From Dyadobacter pollutisoli (GTDB taxonomy: Bacteria; Bacteroidota; Bacteroidia; Cytophagales; Spirosomataceae): DNA of 64,000 bases. A program made the position numbers and the translations under genes. Position 1 is the stretch's first letter. The number at the start of each line of letters is the position of its first letter. The notes under the pieces are model-generated. The model did no database searches. It had not been told where the DNA came from and saw only the letters and a program-made list of their open reading frames with translations. Shown piece after piece: positions 53,337 through 61,648 of this stretch. The stretch is from assembly GCF_026625565.1 (NCBI RefSeq), contig NZ_CP112998.1, positions 5,668,001 to 5,732,000 of the forward strand, in the 5' to 3' direction.

Positions 53337-54140
53337 ATGAAAATCTCCTTCGTTGGCTCAGGGAATGTGGCCTGGCATCTTGCCCAGGCTTTTGAAGATG
53401 CTGGTCACTGGATTTGTGAAGTGTATAGCCGTGACACTCAAAAGGCACGTCAGCTGGCTTCTTCTTTATATGATACCAACATTCAGCCTGACCTAAACTT
53501 CTCAGAAAGCGAGGCAAATGTCATCATTATTGCGGTTTCCGATGATGCTATCGAGAGTATTATTCAACGGATTGTATTGCCGGAAGGTGTAATTCTGGTC
53601 CATACCTCTGGTACCCGTTCGTTAGCTGAATTTCAAAATCTGATTGAGATATACAGTGACGTATACGTCCATACCGGTGTTTTTTATCCACTTCAGACTT
53701 TTACCAAAGGAATTGAAATGGATTATAAGTCGCTTCCTTTCTGCATTGAATCCAAAAACGAGCTGATTGAGAACAAACTGATACAGCTAGCGCAGAGTAT
53801 CAGCGACAATGTAAGCCGGATGGATTCAGACGAGCGATTTATTCTGCACGTTGCAGCCGTTTTTGCGAGCAATTTCACCAATTACCTTCTTACTATCTCC
53901 CACGATATGCTCGACCGCGAGCAGCTGGATTTCGAATTGCTCAAACCATTGATTCAAACCACCATTGAAAAAGCATTGGTATCCAACAATCCTGCCGTGG
54001 CCCAAACTGGCCCGGCGCGACGTGGTGACTGGAAAACAACCGGCCGCCATCTTGAATACCTGCAGGAAACGGATGAAGACTGGACGGAAATTTACCGACT
54101 GATGACGGACAAAATCCGAAACTTCTATATTTCAAAATAA
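53337..54140 (+). CDS. Rossmann-like/DUF2520 protein
   Basis: 267 aa. An N-terminal NAD(P)-binding fold with KISFVGSGNVAWHLAQAFED (about 2-21) and IIAVSDDAIESI, then a helical C-terminal DUF2520 domain with HVAAVFASNFTNYLLTISHD and TGPARRGDWKTTGRHLEYL. It resembles a ketopantoate-reductase-like enzyme, but the activity is unknown. It precedes kdsC by 65 bases, a pairing common in Bacteroidota. Confidence 0.9.
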   Translation: MKISFVGSGNVAWHLAQAFEDAGHWICEVYSRDTQKARQLASSLYDTNIQPDLNFSESEANVIIIAVSDDAIESIIQRIVLPEGVILVHTSGTRSLAEFQNLIEIYSDVYVHTGVFYPLQTFTKGIEMDYKSLPFCIESKNELIENKLIQLAQSISDNVSRMDSDERFILHVAAVFASNFTNYLLTISHDMLDREQLDFELLKPLIQTTIEKALVSNNPAVAQTGPARRGDWKTTGRHLEYLQETDEDWTEIYRLMTDKIRNFYISK

Positions 54141-54173
54141 TAAGAACCCGTGCCGTCCGGAAAAAAGTTAGGC

Positions 54174-54181
54174 TATATTTG
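54174..54181 (+). promoter_or_regulatory. Possible -7 box upstream of kdsC
   Basis: TATATTTG, a full match to the Bacteroidota -7 element, 24 bases before the kdsC ATG. No TTG lies at the right distance upstream, so the promoter is uncertain. Confidence 0.3.
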
Positions 54182-54205
54182 CAGGATTCACAATAGATCA
54201 TTTTC

Positions 54206-54727
54206 ATGAATTCTACATTAACGGACCGTTTCAAGCGCATTACTACCTTTATTTTTGATATCGACGGTGTCATGACCGACGGAAGCGTGATCGCTCTTGA
54301 AACCGGCGAGCAGCCCCGAATTTTTAATGTAAGGGATGGTTACGGTATCAATCGGGCCGTTAAAATGGGCTACCGGGTCGCTATTATATCGGCACAAAGC
54401 CAGCTGGGTGTCCGCAAACGGCTCGAATACCTGGGCGTGTCCGACATTTTTATCGGAACATCACCAGACGGCAAACTCCCTGTTTTCAAAAAGTATCTTG
54501 CTGAAACAAATCTTACCGAAGACGAAATTGTCTTCATGGGAGATGACCTGCCCGATTATGAAGTAATGCGCACCAATGTACTTGCCGCATGCCCGGCCGA
54601 CTCAGCCGATGAAATTCTTGCAATTGCAGATTATATATCCCCTAAAAATGGCGGCCGCGGCGCAGTACGCGACCTGATAGAACAAGTAATGAAAGTGCAG
54701 GGAAAGTGGATGACCTGGTTTGAATAA
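54206..54727 (+). CDS. kdsC: 3-deoxy-D-manno-octulosonate 8-phosphate phosphatase (KdsC-type HAD)
   Basis: Removes phosphate from KDO-8-P, giving KDO for the lipopolysaccharide core. 173 aa, the cap-less C0 HAD length. Motif I FDIDGVMTDGSV (nucleophile and acid Asp), motif II IISAQS, motif III Lys in GTSPDGKLPVFKK, motif IV FMGDDLPDYEVM. The C-terminal GGRGAVRDLIEQVMK is typical for KdsC tetramers. Next to a DUF2520 gene and an acyltransferase gene. Confidence 0.92.
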   Translation: MNSTLTDRFKRITTFIFDIDGVMTDGSVIALETGEQPRIFNVRDGYGINRAVKMGYRVAIISAQSQLGVRKRLEYLGVSDIFIGTSPDGKLPVFKKYLAETNLTEDEIVFMGDDLPDYEVMRTNVLAACPADSADEILAIADYISPKNGGRGAVRDLIEQVMKVQGKWMTWFE

Positions 54728-54748
54728 ACGACTGACGAAAGAAATACG

Positions 54749-55876
54749 GTGCAGAAATCTTTGGAAAAAAAGCGTTACTTCCCAAACCTGAACGGCATTC
54801 GCTGCATTGCGGCACTTTTGGTAGTTTTTCATCACCTGGAACAAGCCAAGCATGCTCTGGGAATTGCTAATGTATATGAATGGCCCATTATCCAACATGC
54901 CGGAAGACTGGGCGTCGGCTTATTTTTTGTTCTGAGCGGTTTTCTTATTACCTATCTATTGCTGGAAGAAAGAGGCCGGTTCGGCAATGTCGATGCCAAA
55001 AAGTTCTACCTGCGCAGGGTTTTCAGGATATGGCCTATTTATTTCCTTATCATTGGTCTGTCATTCTTTGTTTTTCCGCATTTAGAACTGCTTAGTTACC
55101 CCGGCGTCGAAGAGAAGCTGACCGTCGATCTGGCAGAACGCCTCGGTCTCCTTTTGCTCGTACTGCCCAATTTTGCTTTCGTACTTTATGATCTGCCTTA
55201 CTGGTGCGCCCAAACGTGGTCCATTGGAGTGGAAGAGCAGTTTTATTATCTCTGGCCCTGGCTGATCAAGTATCCGAAAAGGCGTATTCCGATCATTTTC
55301 TTCTTTCTGGCGATTACCGCAGGGATTTTGTTTCTTGGTTTAAAAATGGTGAACCCATCCGAAGAAGTAAAGGACGCGATGATCACGACATTTCTGGGAC
55401 AGTTCCGCATTCAAACGATGGCACTGGGTGGATTTTGTGCCTGGCTTGTTTACAAAGAAAAAGAGCACATTCTCCGGATCGTTTTCAGAAAAGATTTGCA
55501 GATCGCAGTTTACACCATGCTCGCTGTTTTGTTTTTTTCCGGGGTTCATTTCAATGGATTTCTGGAAGTATACGCAGTCTTCTTTGCCTTTTTCGTGTTG
55601 AATGTCTCCTGTAATAAGAAAACGATCATTAGTTTGCAAAACCCATTTATGGATTATATGGGAAGGATTTCCTACGGCCTTTACATTTATCACGTATTTG
55701 TGATCGTGGTCATTATCAATGTACTTACCAAATATTCTCCGAAATGGGAAGGGCCCGTTTATCAAACAGTTCTTTACATTTTATCGCTCCTGGGATCCAT
55801 TGCGGTGGCGTCACTATCCTATTCCTACTTTGAGAAGCCTTTGCTTGCATTTAAGGACAAGCGTTTCGGACGATAG
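54749..55876 (+). CDS. Acyltransferase family 3 membrane protein (OafA/YrhL type)
   Basis: 375 aa from a GTG start at 54749; no suitable ATG is near the N terminus. About ten membrane spans. Family motifs: NGIRCIAALLVVFHHLEQAK (catalytic His in the first span), RLGVGLFFVLSGFLITYLLL, YLRRVFRIWPIYFLII and AQTWSIGVEEQFYYLWPWLI. Probably acetylates a sugar of the envelope or lipopolysaccharide, in line with the kdsC neighbour 21 bases upstream; the exact target is unknown. Confidence 0.93.
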   Translation: MQKSLEKKRYFPNLNGIRCIAALLVVFHHLEQAKHALGIANVYEWPIIQHAGRLGVGLFFVLSGFLITYLLLEERGRFGNVDAKKFYLRRVFRIWPIYFLIIGLSFFVFPHLELLSYPGVEEKLTVDLAERLGLLLLVLPNFAFVLYDLPYWCAQTWSIGVEEQFYYLWPWLIKYPKRRIPIIFFFLAITAGILFLGLKMVNPSEEVKDAMITTFLGQFRIQTMALGGFCAWLVYKEKEHILRIVFRKDLQIAVYTMLAVLFFSGVHFNGFLEVYAVFFAFFVLNVSCNKKTIISLQNPFMDYMGRISYGLYIYHVFVIVVIINVLTKYSPKWEGPVYQTVLYILSLLGSIAVASLSYSYFEKPLLAFKDKRFGR

Positions 55877-55885
55877 TATTGTTTT

Positions 55886-56710
55886 TCATTTTGCGGGCAG
55901 CTCGCTCATCTTATAAAATTGGAGTTTTTGCTCATGTGCTTCTTTCAATATTTTTTCAAGAAAGGCCACATCGAAACCATACGCACCGTTTTTGGGCTGA
56001 CTATATAATGGTTGGTGGCCAAATAACATTAATGCAGTACCCGTCTTTTTTGCTTTGGTAATCGCTTCCTTCATTTCCTCCGCCGTCAATTCCGCATCCG
56101 TATCGATCAAAAGGGCATCTACAATTTTTTCCTGATCGAACGGATAAAAAATCCAGTCCATCAACCTCGGCGCCAATGCATAAAGCTGTACCCCAAACAT
56201 TTTTCGCCGCGAAATGGCTACGTCTCGAAGGATTTTAAAACCAGTTGCCAATAGTACCGAGTCAACCTGGTCATTGTGATTACCTCCCGGATGCGCGTAG
56301 GATTGTGGAGCAAAACCCGCCAGTTTCATGTAATGCAGCCCGGGTGTCAATTCAGTTTCTGCATATTTGGCTGGCCCCACTGCAGCTATCAATTCTGTGG
56401 ATTTGCCATGTACCGTACCGTGAAACCCGATCTCATGCCCATCCTTTTCGAGTTGTTTCAGCTTTGCAATTTCATCCGTCGTCAATGTATCGCCGCAGGT
56501 AACGAAGAATGTCACCTTTGCCCCGTATTTCTGGAATAATGGCCTTAATTCATACCAGTCATTGATAAAATGATCGTCAAAAGAAATCGCTATCCCGGCC
56601 TTTTCAGTGTTTTCAGCGTTGTTCGAGCAGGCCGACATGAAAATGATCAACATTAAAAAGGCTATCTGAATGCCTGGGCTGAATGTGGTTCTTACGGCTG
56701 AATATTTCAA
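55886..56710 (-). CDS. Polysaccharide deacetylase family lipoprotein
   Basis: 274 aa from a TTG start at 56710; the first in-frame ATG would leave too short a signal. The signal peptide ends in a lipobox (IIFMSAC), so it is probably lipid-anchored. NodB-fold motifs: AISFDDHF (metal-binding Asp pair), IGFHGTVHG (metal histidines) and YAHPGGNHNDQV. It probably removes an acyl or formyl group from a sugar, but some members of this group have lost activity. Convergent with the acyltransferase and divergent from sbcD. Confidence 0.87.
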   Translation of the reverse strand: MKYSAVRTTFSPGIQIAFLMLIIFMSACSNNAENTEKAGIAISFDDHFINDWYELRPLFQKYGAKVTFFVTCGDTLTTDEIAKLKQLEKDGHEIGFHGTVHGKSTELIAAVGPAKYAETELTPGLHYMKLAGFAPQSYAHPGGNHNDQVDSVLLATGFKILRDVAISRRKMFGVQLYALAPRLMDWIFYPFDQEKIVDALLIDTDAELTAEEMKEAITKAKKTGTALMLFGHQPLYSQPKNGAYGFDVAFLEKILKEAHEQKLQFYKMSELPAK

Positions 56711-56755
56711 TACTTCCGGGATGAAATGTTATTTTCGCTAAATTAATCACTGCAA

Positions 56756-57979
56756 ATGAAAATTCTCCATACCGCCGACTGGCATATTGGCAAACGACTA
56801 GATAACTATTCCCGTCTGGAAGAGCAGCGGCTCGTGCTGGACGAGATATGTGAGATTGCGGAGAGGGAAAATGTAGATGCTATCATCGTCGCAGGAGATT
56901 TGTTTGACAATTTTAATCCGTCGTCAGAAGCTACCGAGCTACTATACAGCACATTGCATCGTCTTTCAGCGAATGGAACCCGCGCAGTGATCGCGATCGC
57001 AGGTAACCACGATTCCCCCGAGCGCATACAGGTACCGGATGCATTGGCGAAAGTTTGCGGAATATTATTCGTGGGCTTTCCTAACACCGAGATCAAACCA
57101 TTCTGCACGCAGGGGAAAGTTGAGATCGTACGGACGGCCAAAGGTTTTATTGAGCTCACATTGCCCAATGCTGATTTTCCGCTGCGCATTTTGCATACAC
57201 CTTATGCCAATGAACAGCGATTGCGCACATTTCTGGGCATTGAAGAATCGGAAGAAGCATTAAGAGTTCATTTGCAAAACCATTGGCAGGAACTGGCAGA
57301 CTTGTACCTCGACGACAAAGGTTTCAACTTACTCGCCACGCATTTGTTTGTGATGCAAAATGGCGGCCCAATGCCCGAAGAGCCGGATGACGAGCGACCT
57401 ATTCTGCACATTGGAGGCGCGCAGGCCATTTATACCGAAAATTTCCCGGCACAGGTGCATTACATTGCACTTGGTCATTTGCACCGTTATCAGGTTGTGG
57501 ATAAAAATCCTGCACCCGCGATCTATTCCAGCAGCCCGCTGGCTTACAGTTTTTCCGAAGCTAACCAGACCAAATATGTAGTTCTGATTGAGGCAGAGAC
57601 TGGAAAATTGGCTAGTTACCGGCCCATTGAACTCACAAAAGGCAAAAAACTGCGCCGGAAAAGCTTTCACAGCATTGACGAAGCCATCACCTGGCTCGGC
57701 GGACACACCGACGATCTCATCGAGCTGACCATTATTTCAGACAACTACCTCGAAGCGGCAGACAAAAAGCGGCTTACCGAAGCCCATTCAGGCATTATCC
57801 AGATTATTCCGCAAATAAAAAGGAGTGAAGTAGCCGAAGCTACGTCGGAAATCGACCTTTCGCTAAGCATTGAAAAGCTTTTTGGCGAATATTTCAAAAC
57901 CAGAAATAAGGGCCAGGAACCATCGGAGGGTTTAATGGAGGTCTTTCGGGAGGTGCTGGGTACAGAAGAGGAGTCTTAA
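56756..57979 (+). CDS. sbcD: Nuclease SbcCD subunit D
   Basis: Mre11-like metallophosphoesterase that, with the SbcC ATPase, cuts hairpins and blocked DNA ends. 407 aa. Metal motifs DWHIGKRL (about 8-15), AGDLFDNF, AIAGNHDSPER, LLATHLFVMQ and ALGHLHRYQV, then a C-terminal capping domain. sbcC, which usually follows directly, is missing: the next gene is an AbiEii-like gene on the other strand that shares the last four bases. Confidence 0.94.
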   Translation: MKILHTADWHIGKRLDNYSRLEEQRLVLDEICEIAERENVDAIIVAGDLFDNFNPSSEATELLYSTLHRLSANGTRAVIAIAGNHDSPERIQVPDALAKVCGILFVGFPNTEIKPFCTQGKVEIVRTAKGFIELTLPNADFPLRILHTPYANEQRLRTFLGIEESEEALRVHLQNHWQELADLYLDDKGFNLLATHLFVMQNGGPMPEEPDDERPILHIGGAQAIYTENFPAQVHYIALGHLHRYQVVDKNPAPAIYSSSPLAYSFSEANQTKYVVLIEAETGKLASYRPIELTKGKKLRRKSFHSIDEAITWLGGHTDDLIELTIISDNYLEAADKKRLTEAHSGIIQIIPQIKRSEVAEATSEIDLSLSIEKLFGEYFKTRNKGQEPSEGLMEVFREVLGTEEES

Positions 57980-58611
57980 AATAGTATATCCCTGTTTAAT
58001 ATTGCCTGCTCAATCCTTCTTTGAATCTGTCCCGCAGATAATTTTTTCTTCATTTTAGGGGGATCAAGCTGTGGATCAATATCATCAAAGTAAGAGAGAG
58101 ATTTTAACGCAATCACTGCGTTCATGTGAGGATATTTCGTTTCAAAAAATGAAATGATTTGGTTCAAACTGAAATGCTCCAGCAAAAAATATATATCTAC
58201 GAAATCTTTCAAGCGCTTACCCGAATTGATAATAGCATTTAACTTCATGGCCGAAATATCTTCAGCGGATAAAAAGGTTATCCCATCTTCAATTTTTGGG
58301 GATTTTATCAAACTATAATTATGACGTATAAAGTCAACCTTCACATTATTGATGAATGTAAAAAGACTATTTAAATTTCTCTTGGACGATACCTCTACAT
58401 TAAAAAAGGGTTGTAAGAATTCAACTATGTCATCTGTTACAAAATCTCCCGCCGTAAAAAGGTCAATATCAATTGAATTACGGTGCCCGATCTGTAGTGC
58501 GAGTGAAGTACCTCCTACCAGATAAAATTCACTGAAGCCAGGCGTAGCTTGGATTTGTTGGATAAGCTGAAAGGTACCCGGATCAATTATGAATGGATCT
58601 TTACACAGCAT
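57976..58611 (-). CDS. Nucleotidyltransferase, AbiEii/AbiGii toxin family
   Basis: 211 aa. The nucleotidyltransferase core is FYLVGGTSLALQIGHRNSID and then IDLFTAGDF (Gly-Gly plus Asp pair), as in AbiEii toxins; further on are AMKLNAIINSGKRLKDFVDI and YFLLEHFSL, the second family motif. Members are toxins of type IV toxin-antitoxin or phage-abortive systems. Its start overlaps the stop of the small upstream gene by 11 bases. AT-richer than the neighbouring genes, consistent with acquisition. Toxin activity is inferred. Confidence 0.88.
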   Translation of the reverse strand: MLCKDPFIIDPGTFQLIQQIQATPGFSEFYLVGGTSLALQIGHRNSIDIDLFTAGDFVTDDIVEFLQPFFNVEVSSKRNLNSLFTFINNVKVDFIRHNYSLIKSPKIEDGITFLSAEDISAMKLNAIINSGKRLKDFVDIYFLLEHFSLNQIISFFETKYPHMNAVIALKSLSYFDDIDPQLDPPKMKKKLSAGQIQRRIEQAILNRDILF

Positions 58612-58861
58612 TTACAAAATCTGAGTTTATAAATAATCTCGAAAAACGTTTGTCCCTTTCTTCCAGCTGTGAAGACCACTCGATGGTTTCCAAGATTTGC
58701 TCCTTTGAATAATACTGGATCATTTCACGCCAATTATCAAGGTTGCCTCGCTCCAATACCCGCTCAATTACAATTTTGTAAGACTTCCTGAAATTGAAAT
58801 TATCGTAGTCAAATTCCCAGAGAAGCCGGGCAGGAATATTTGGTTTATCTGATTTCCTCAT
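58601..58861 (-). CDS. Small protein, putative antitoxin partner (DUF6922-like)
   Basis: 86 aa, directly upstream of and overlapping the AbiEii-like gene. It begins MRKSDKPNIPARLLWEFDYD and contains KIVIERVLERGNLDNWREMI, the pattern of small proteins coded next to such nucleotidyltransferases. No DNA-binding motif is clear. Antitoxin function is inferred from position alone. Confidence 0.75.
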   Translation of the reverse strand: MRKSDKPNIPARLLWEFDYDNFNFRKSYKIVIERVLERGNLDNWREMIQYYSKEQILETIEWSSQLEERDKRFSRLFINSDFVNAV

Positions 58862-58936
58862 TCATTTAGCTCGGTAGGTTCAGTTGTAAATTTACATTAA
58901 TCCTTAATACCTACAATTGAAAATGACCGGGGATAA

Positions 58937-58982
58937 AAACAAAAGCGACAAACCATCCTTAGACTATCTGTCGCTTCTGTTT
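58937..58982 (-). terminator. Terminator of the DksA-like gene
   Basis: An 8-bp stem AAGCGACA/TGTCGCTT (58943-58950 with 58969-58976), extended by AAAC/GTTT, with an 18-base loop, followed on the minus strand by TTTTGTTTTTATC. It lies 19 bases after the stop of the 59001-59384 gene. Confidence 0.7.
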
Positions 58983-59000
58983 ATTATTTTATTACTACTT

Positions 59001-59384
59001 TCAGCTCGCGCGTCTCAATTTCGCCTCGATCGTTTGCTGTGTATGAGGTACAATTCTTAGTCTTTCTTTTGGGATAAGCTTACCGGTATCAATACAAACT
59101 CCGTATGTTCCGTTTTTAATGCGAACCAGTGCATTTTCCAGCTGGATGGAATATTTCTGCAACCTCGCCGCAAGCTGGCTCAGGTTTTCACGCTCGCTGG
59201 CATCAGCACCATCCTCTACCAATTTAGCTGAACCGGCAGTGATGTCTGTACCGCTATCGTTTTTTTTGCTCAACCCTCCTTTGATATAATTAAGCTCGCT
59301 CATTGTAGCTTCCAGTTTTCCACGAATGAGCTCTTCGAATTCCCTCAATTCTTCCTCTGAATATCTTGTGCGTTCTTCTTGCAT
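59001..59384 (-). CDS. TraR/DksA-like protein lacking most zinc cysteines
   Basis: 127 aa from the ATG at 59384; a longer reading adds 15 unlikely residues. A coiled-coil N-terminal half (EELREFEELIRGKLEATMSE, then LSQLAARLQKYSIQLENAL) is followed by GTYGVCIDTGKLIPKERL, which matches the DksA zinc-finger region. Only one of the four usual cysteines remains (VCIDTG). The family binds the RNA polymerase secondary channel; this form probably folds without zinc. Isolated gene with its own terminator. Confidence 0.88.
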   Translation of the reverse strand: MQEERTRYSEEELREFEELIRGKLEATMSELNYIKGGLSKKNDSGTDITAGSAKLVEDGADASERENLSQLAARLQKYSIQLENALVRIKNGTYGVCIDTGKLIPKERLRIVPHTQQTIEAKLRRAS

Positions 59385-59533
59385 AATCTTAATTGATTTT
59401 GTTAATCTTAGTATGAAGGAGCGTTTCAAAGTACAAAAGTACTAGTATTCTGCCTATTTCGGAATTATAAAATATTAATAACTACTTTCTAAAAAGAATT
59501 CAATTAACAGCGATATCAGAGAGTATAACGTAA

Positions 59534-59566
59534 CAAAGCCACAACCTCTAACAGGAAATGGCTTTG
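59534..59566 (-). terminator. Possible terminator of pdhB
   Basis: An 8-bp perfect inverted repeat CAAAGCCA/TGGCTTTG (59534-59541 with 59559-59566), 17-base loop and a weak T-rich tail on the minus strand. It lies 25 bases after the pdhB stop. Confidence 0.5.
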
Positions 59567-59591
59567 CTTGGGTATTAGCATTGGCTTCGGG

Positions 59592-60572
59592 TTACTTGTA
59601 AAGAACCGACCTAACTGCCTCAACTACCCGTTTTACACTTGGTAAAATCTCTTCGATCAATGTCGGAGCGTAAGGTAGCGGCACATCGCGGTTGGTAACC
59701 CTGATCACTGGCGAATCCATATAATCGAATGCATGGCGCTGAATGTGGTAAGTGATCTCTGTTGAGATCGACGCCAGAGGCCATGCTTCTTCTACTACCA
59801 CGCAACGGTTCGTTTTCTTAACCGACTCAATAATAGCAGGATAGTCAATAGGACGAACTGTTCTTAGATCGACAACTTCAACATCAATACCTTCTTTTTC
59901 CAATTGCAAAACGGCCGGCATAACAACACGCGGAATCATTTTACCAAATGAAACAATGGTAACATCTTTTCCCTGACGCTTTACGTCTGCTTTGCCCAGC
60001 GGTATCAGATACTCTTCCTCAGGAACCTGCATTTTGTCGCCGTACATTACTTCTGACTCCATGAAAATAACAGGGTTGTTATCACGGATTGAAGATTTCA
60101 AAAGTCCTTTTGCATCGTAAGGATTGGAAGGAACTACTACTTTTAAGCCTGGTGTATTAGCAAACCAGTTTTCGAAATTTTGTGAATGCTGTGCTCCCAG
60201 CTGTCCCGCATTCCCTGTCGGGCCACGGAAAACGATAGGGCAGCCATACTGTCCTGCAGACATTGAAAGAATCTTAGCAGCACTATTGATGATCTGATCA
60301 ATAGCAACCAGAGAAAAGTTGAATGTCATGAATTCAACGATAGGGCGAAGACCGTTTCCGGCAGCTCCCACAGCGATCCCTGCAAAACCAAGCTCTGCGA
60401 TAGGTGTATCTATTACGCGCTCTGGCCCGAATTCATCCAGCATTCCCTGACTGGCTTTATAGGCGCCGTTGTATTCCGCAACTTCCTCACCCATCAGAAA
60501 TATACTCTTGTCAAGGCGCATCTCTTCCGACATAGCGTCGCGAATGGCATCTCTAAATGCTAATTCTTTCAT
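59592..60572 (-). CDS. pdhB: Pyruvate dehydrogenase E1 component subunit beta
   Basis: With PdhA forms the thiamine-diphosphate E1 enzyme that decarboxylates pyruvate. 326 aa, full length. Motifs include MGEEVAEYNGAYKASQGMLD, PIAELGFAGIAVGAAGNGLR, GPTGNAGQLGAQHSQNFENW, and VDLRTVRPIDYPAIIESVKK in the C-terminal domain. The alpha subunit and E2 are not in the window, so E1 genes are split in this genome. The 200 bases upstream (60573-60772) show no gene and no clear promoter. Confidence 0.96.
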   Translation of the reverse strand: MKELAFRDAIRDAMSEEMRLDKSIFLMGEEVAEYNGAYKASQGMLDEFGPERVIDTPIAELGFAGIAVGAAGNGLRPIVEFMTFNFSLVAIDQIINSAAKILSMSAGQYGCPIVFRGPTGNAGQLGAQHSQNFENWFANTPGLKVVVPSNPYDAKGLLKSSIRDNNPVIFMESEVMYGDKMQVPEEEYLIPLGKADVKRQGKDVTIVSFGKMIPRVVMPAVLQLEKEGIDVEVVDLRTVRPIDYPAIIESVKKTNRCVVVEEAWPLASISTEITYHIQRHAFDYMDSPVIRVTNRDVPLPYAPTLIEEILPSVKRVVEAVRSVLYK

Positions 60573-60772
60573 TCGTAATTTTATAATTATTTAATTCTTA
60601 GAAGAAACCGGCGCAAAATTTCAAAATCTTTCATTGGATTTAACCTGCACGGTTTCATTAAAAGAGGTTTTGTATACTTATTTCAAAATGATCTGGTAAA
60701 ATTAGAGAAACAAGGTCAATTCTCAAATTCTTTCAAAGAACCATTGTGTTAAAAATACGCGTAATGATGTGA

Positions 60773-61648
60773 TTATAGCGGGATCACATCTACTTCCACA
60801 GAAAGCGTATGTTTTCCGTAACTGAATATAATTCCCTTCAGCGGCGGCACATCACTATAATCCCTTCCCCACGCCGTCACAATGTGCCTTTCACCCGGTA
60901 CAATATTGTTGGTAGGGTCAAAATCGCACCAGCCGTAATCAGGGATAAAAACAGAGATCCATGCATGAGACGCGTCCGACCCTTGAAGCTTGGGCCTCCC
61001 GGGAGGGGGAAGCGTTTCCAGATACCCGCTGACATATCGTGCCGCAAATCCAAAACTCCGGATGCAGGCGATCGCCAAATGTGAAAAATCCTGACATACT
61101 CCTTTTTTCAAAGCGAGCACTTCTTTGATTGGCGTATTGACCGTGGTAAAGTCAGGAACAAAATCGAACTCGGTATAAATTTTCCGGCAAAGTGCCTTCA
61201 CACATTCATAAAGCGGAATATTGTCCTGAAAGCAATCCTGACCATACGCCCTGATTTCAGCATCCCATTTGACCAATGGACTCGGAAGCATATATTCCAG
61301 CACATTGATTTTCAGCGCCCTGTCATTTTTAAACCGTTCACGCGCCCCGCTGCAGGTAACTTCCGACGGAATAAAAAGCGAGCCGGTTGCCTCAGTCAGT
61401 CTTTCAACAATGCCCGTAGTGAGCACAGTGAGGTTTTTATGAGGAGAATGCAATGAAAAATAATGCGTGGTGTTGCCGTAATAATCTGTCCTTTCCACGA
61501 GCTGCGACGGCTCAGGTGTCACTTGTATCGTAAAACCTTGACACAACTGGTTGGGCAATGTCCTCGGCGCAAGGCATAGCAGGCTGTGATAATTATTGAC
61601 AGCCTCGGCGTATTTATATTCGGTTTTATGGATTAGTTTATATTTCAT
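60773..61648 (-). CDS. Transglutaminase-like cysteine protease family protein
   Basis: 291 aa from the ATG at 61648. The N-terminal beta domain is followed by a transglutaminase core with the Cys-His-Asp triad: Cys in LKKGVCQDFSHLAIACIRSF, His in GSDASHAWISVFIP, Asp in YGWCDFDPTNN. The last part (YSDVPPLKGIIFSYGKHTLS) is shared by the bacterial transglutaminase/alpha-E operon group. It overlaps the end of the ATP-grasp/alpha-E gene by 11 bases, so the two are co-translated. Known group predictions are peptide or amide-bond processing; none is proven. Confidence 0.9.
   Translation of the reverse strand: MKYKLIHKTEYKYAEAVNNYHSLLCLAPRTLPNQLCQGFTIQVTPEPSQLVERTDYYGNTTHYFSLHSPHKNLTVLTTGIVERLTEATGSLFIPSEVTCSGARERFKNDRALKINVLEYMLPSPLVKWDAEIRAYGQDCFQDNIPLYECVKALCRKIYTEFDFVPDFTTVNTPIKEVLALKKGVCQDFSHLAIACIRSFGFAARYVSGYLETLPPPGRPKLQGSDASHAWISVFIPDYGWCDFDPTNNIVPGERHIVTAWGRDYSDVPPLKGIIFSYGKHTLSVEVDVIPL

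Noticed and set aside
57976..58861. A larger mobile island around the AbiEii-like pair
   Set aside because: No integrase, transposase, tRNA target or flanking repeats were seen; only the two genes look foreign.
59427..59455. A promoter or operator before the DksA-like gene (AGTAC/GTACT palindrome with a TACTTTTG box)
   Set aside because: The -7-like box has no -33 partner at the right distance and the palindrome is only five bases per arm; not enough to support.
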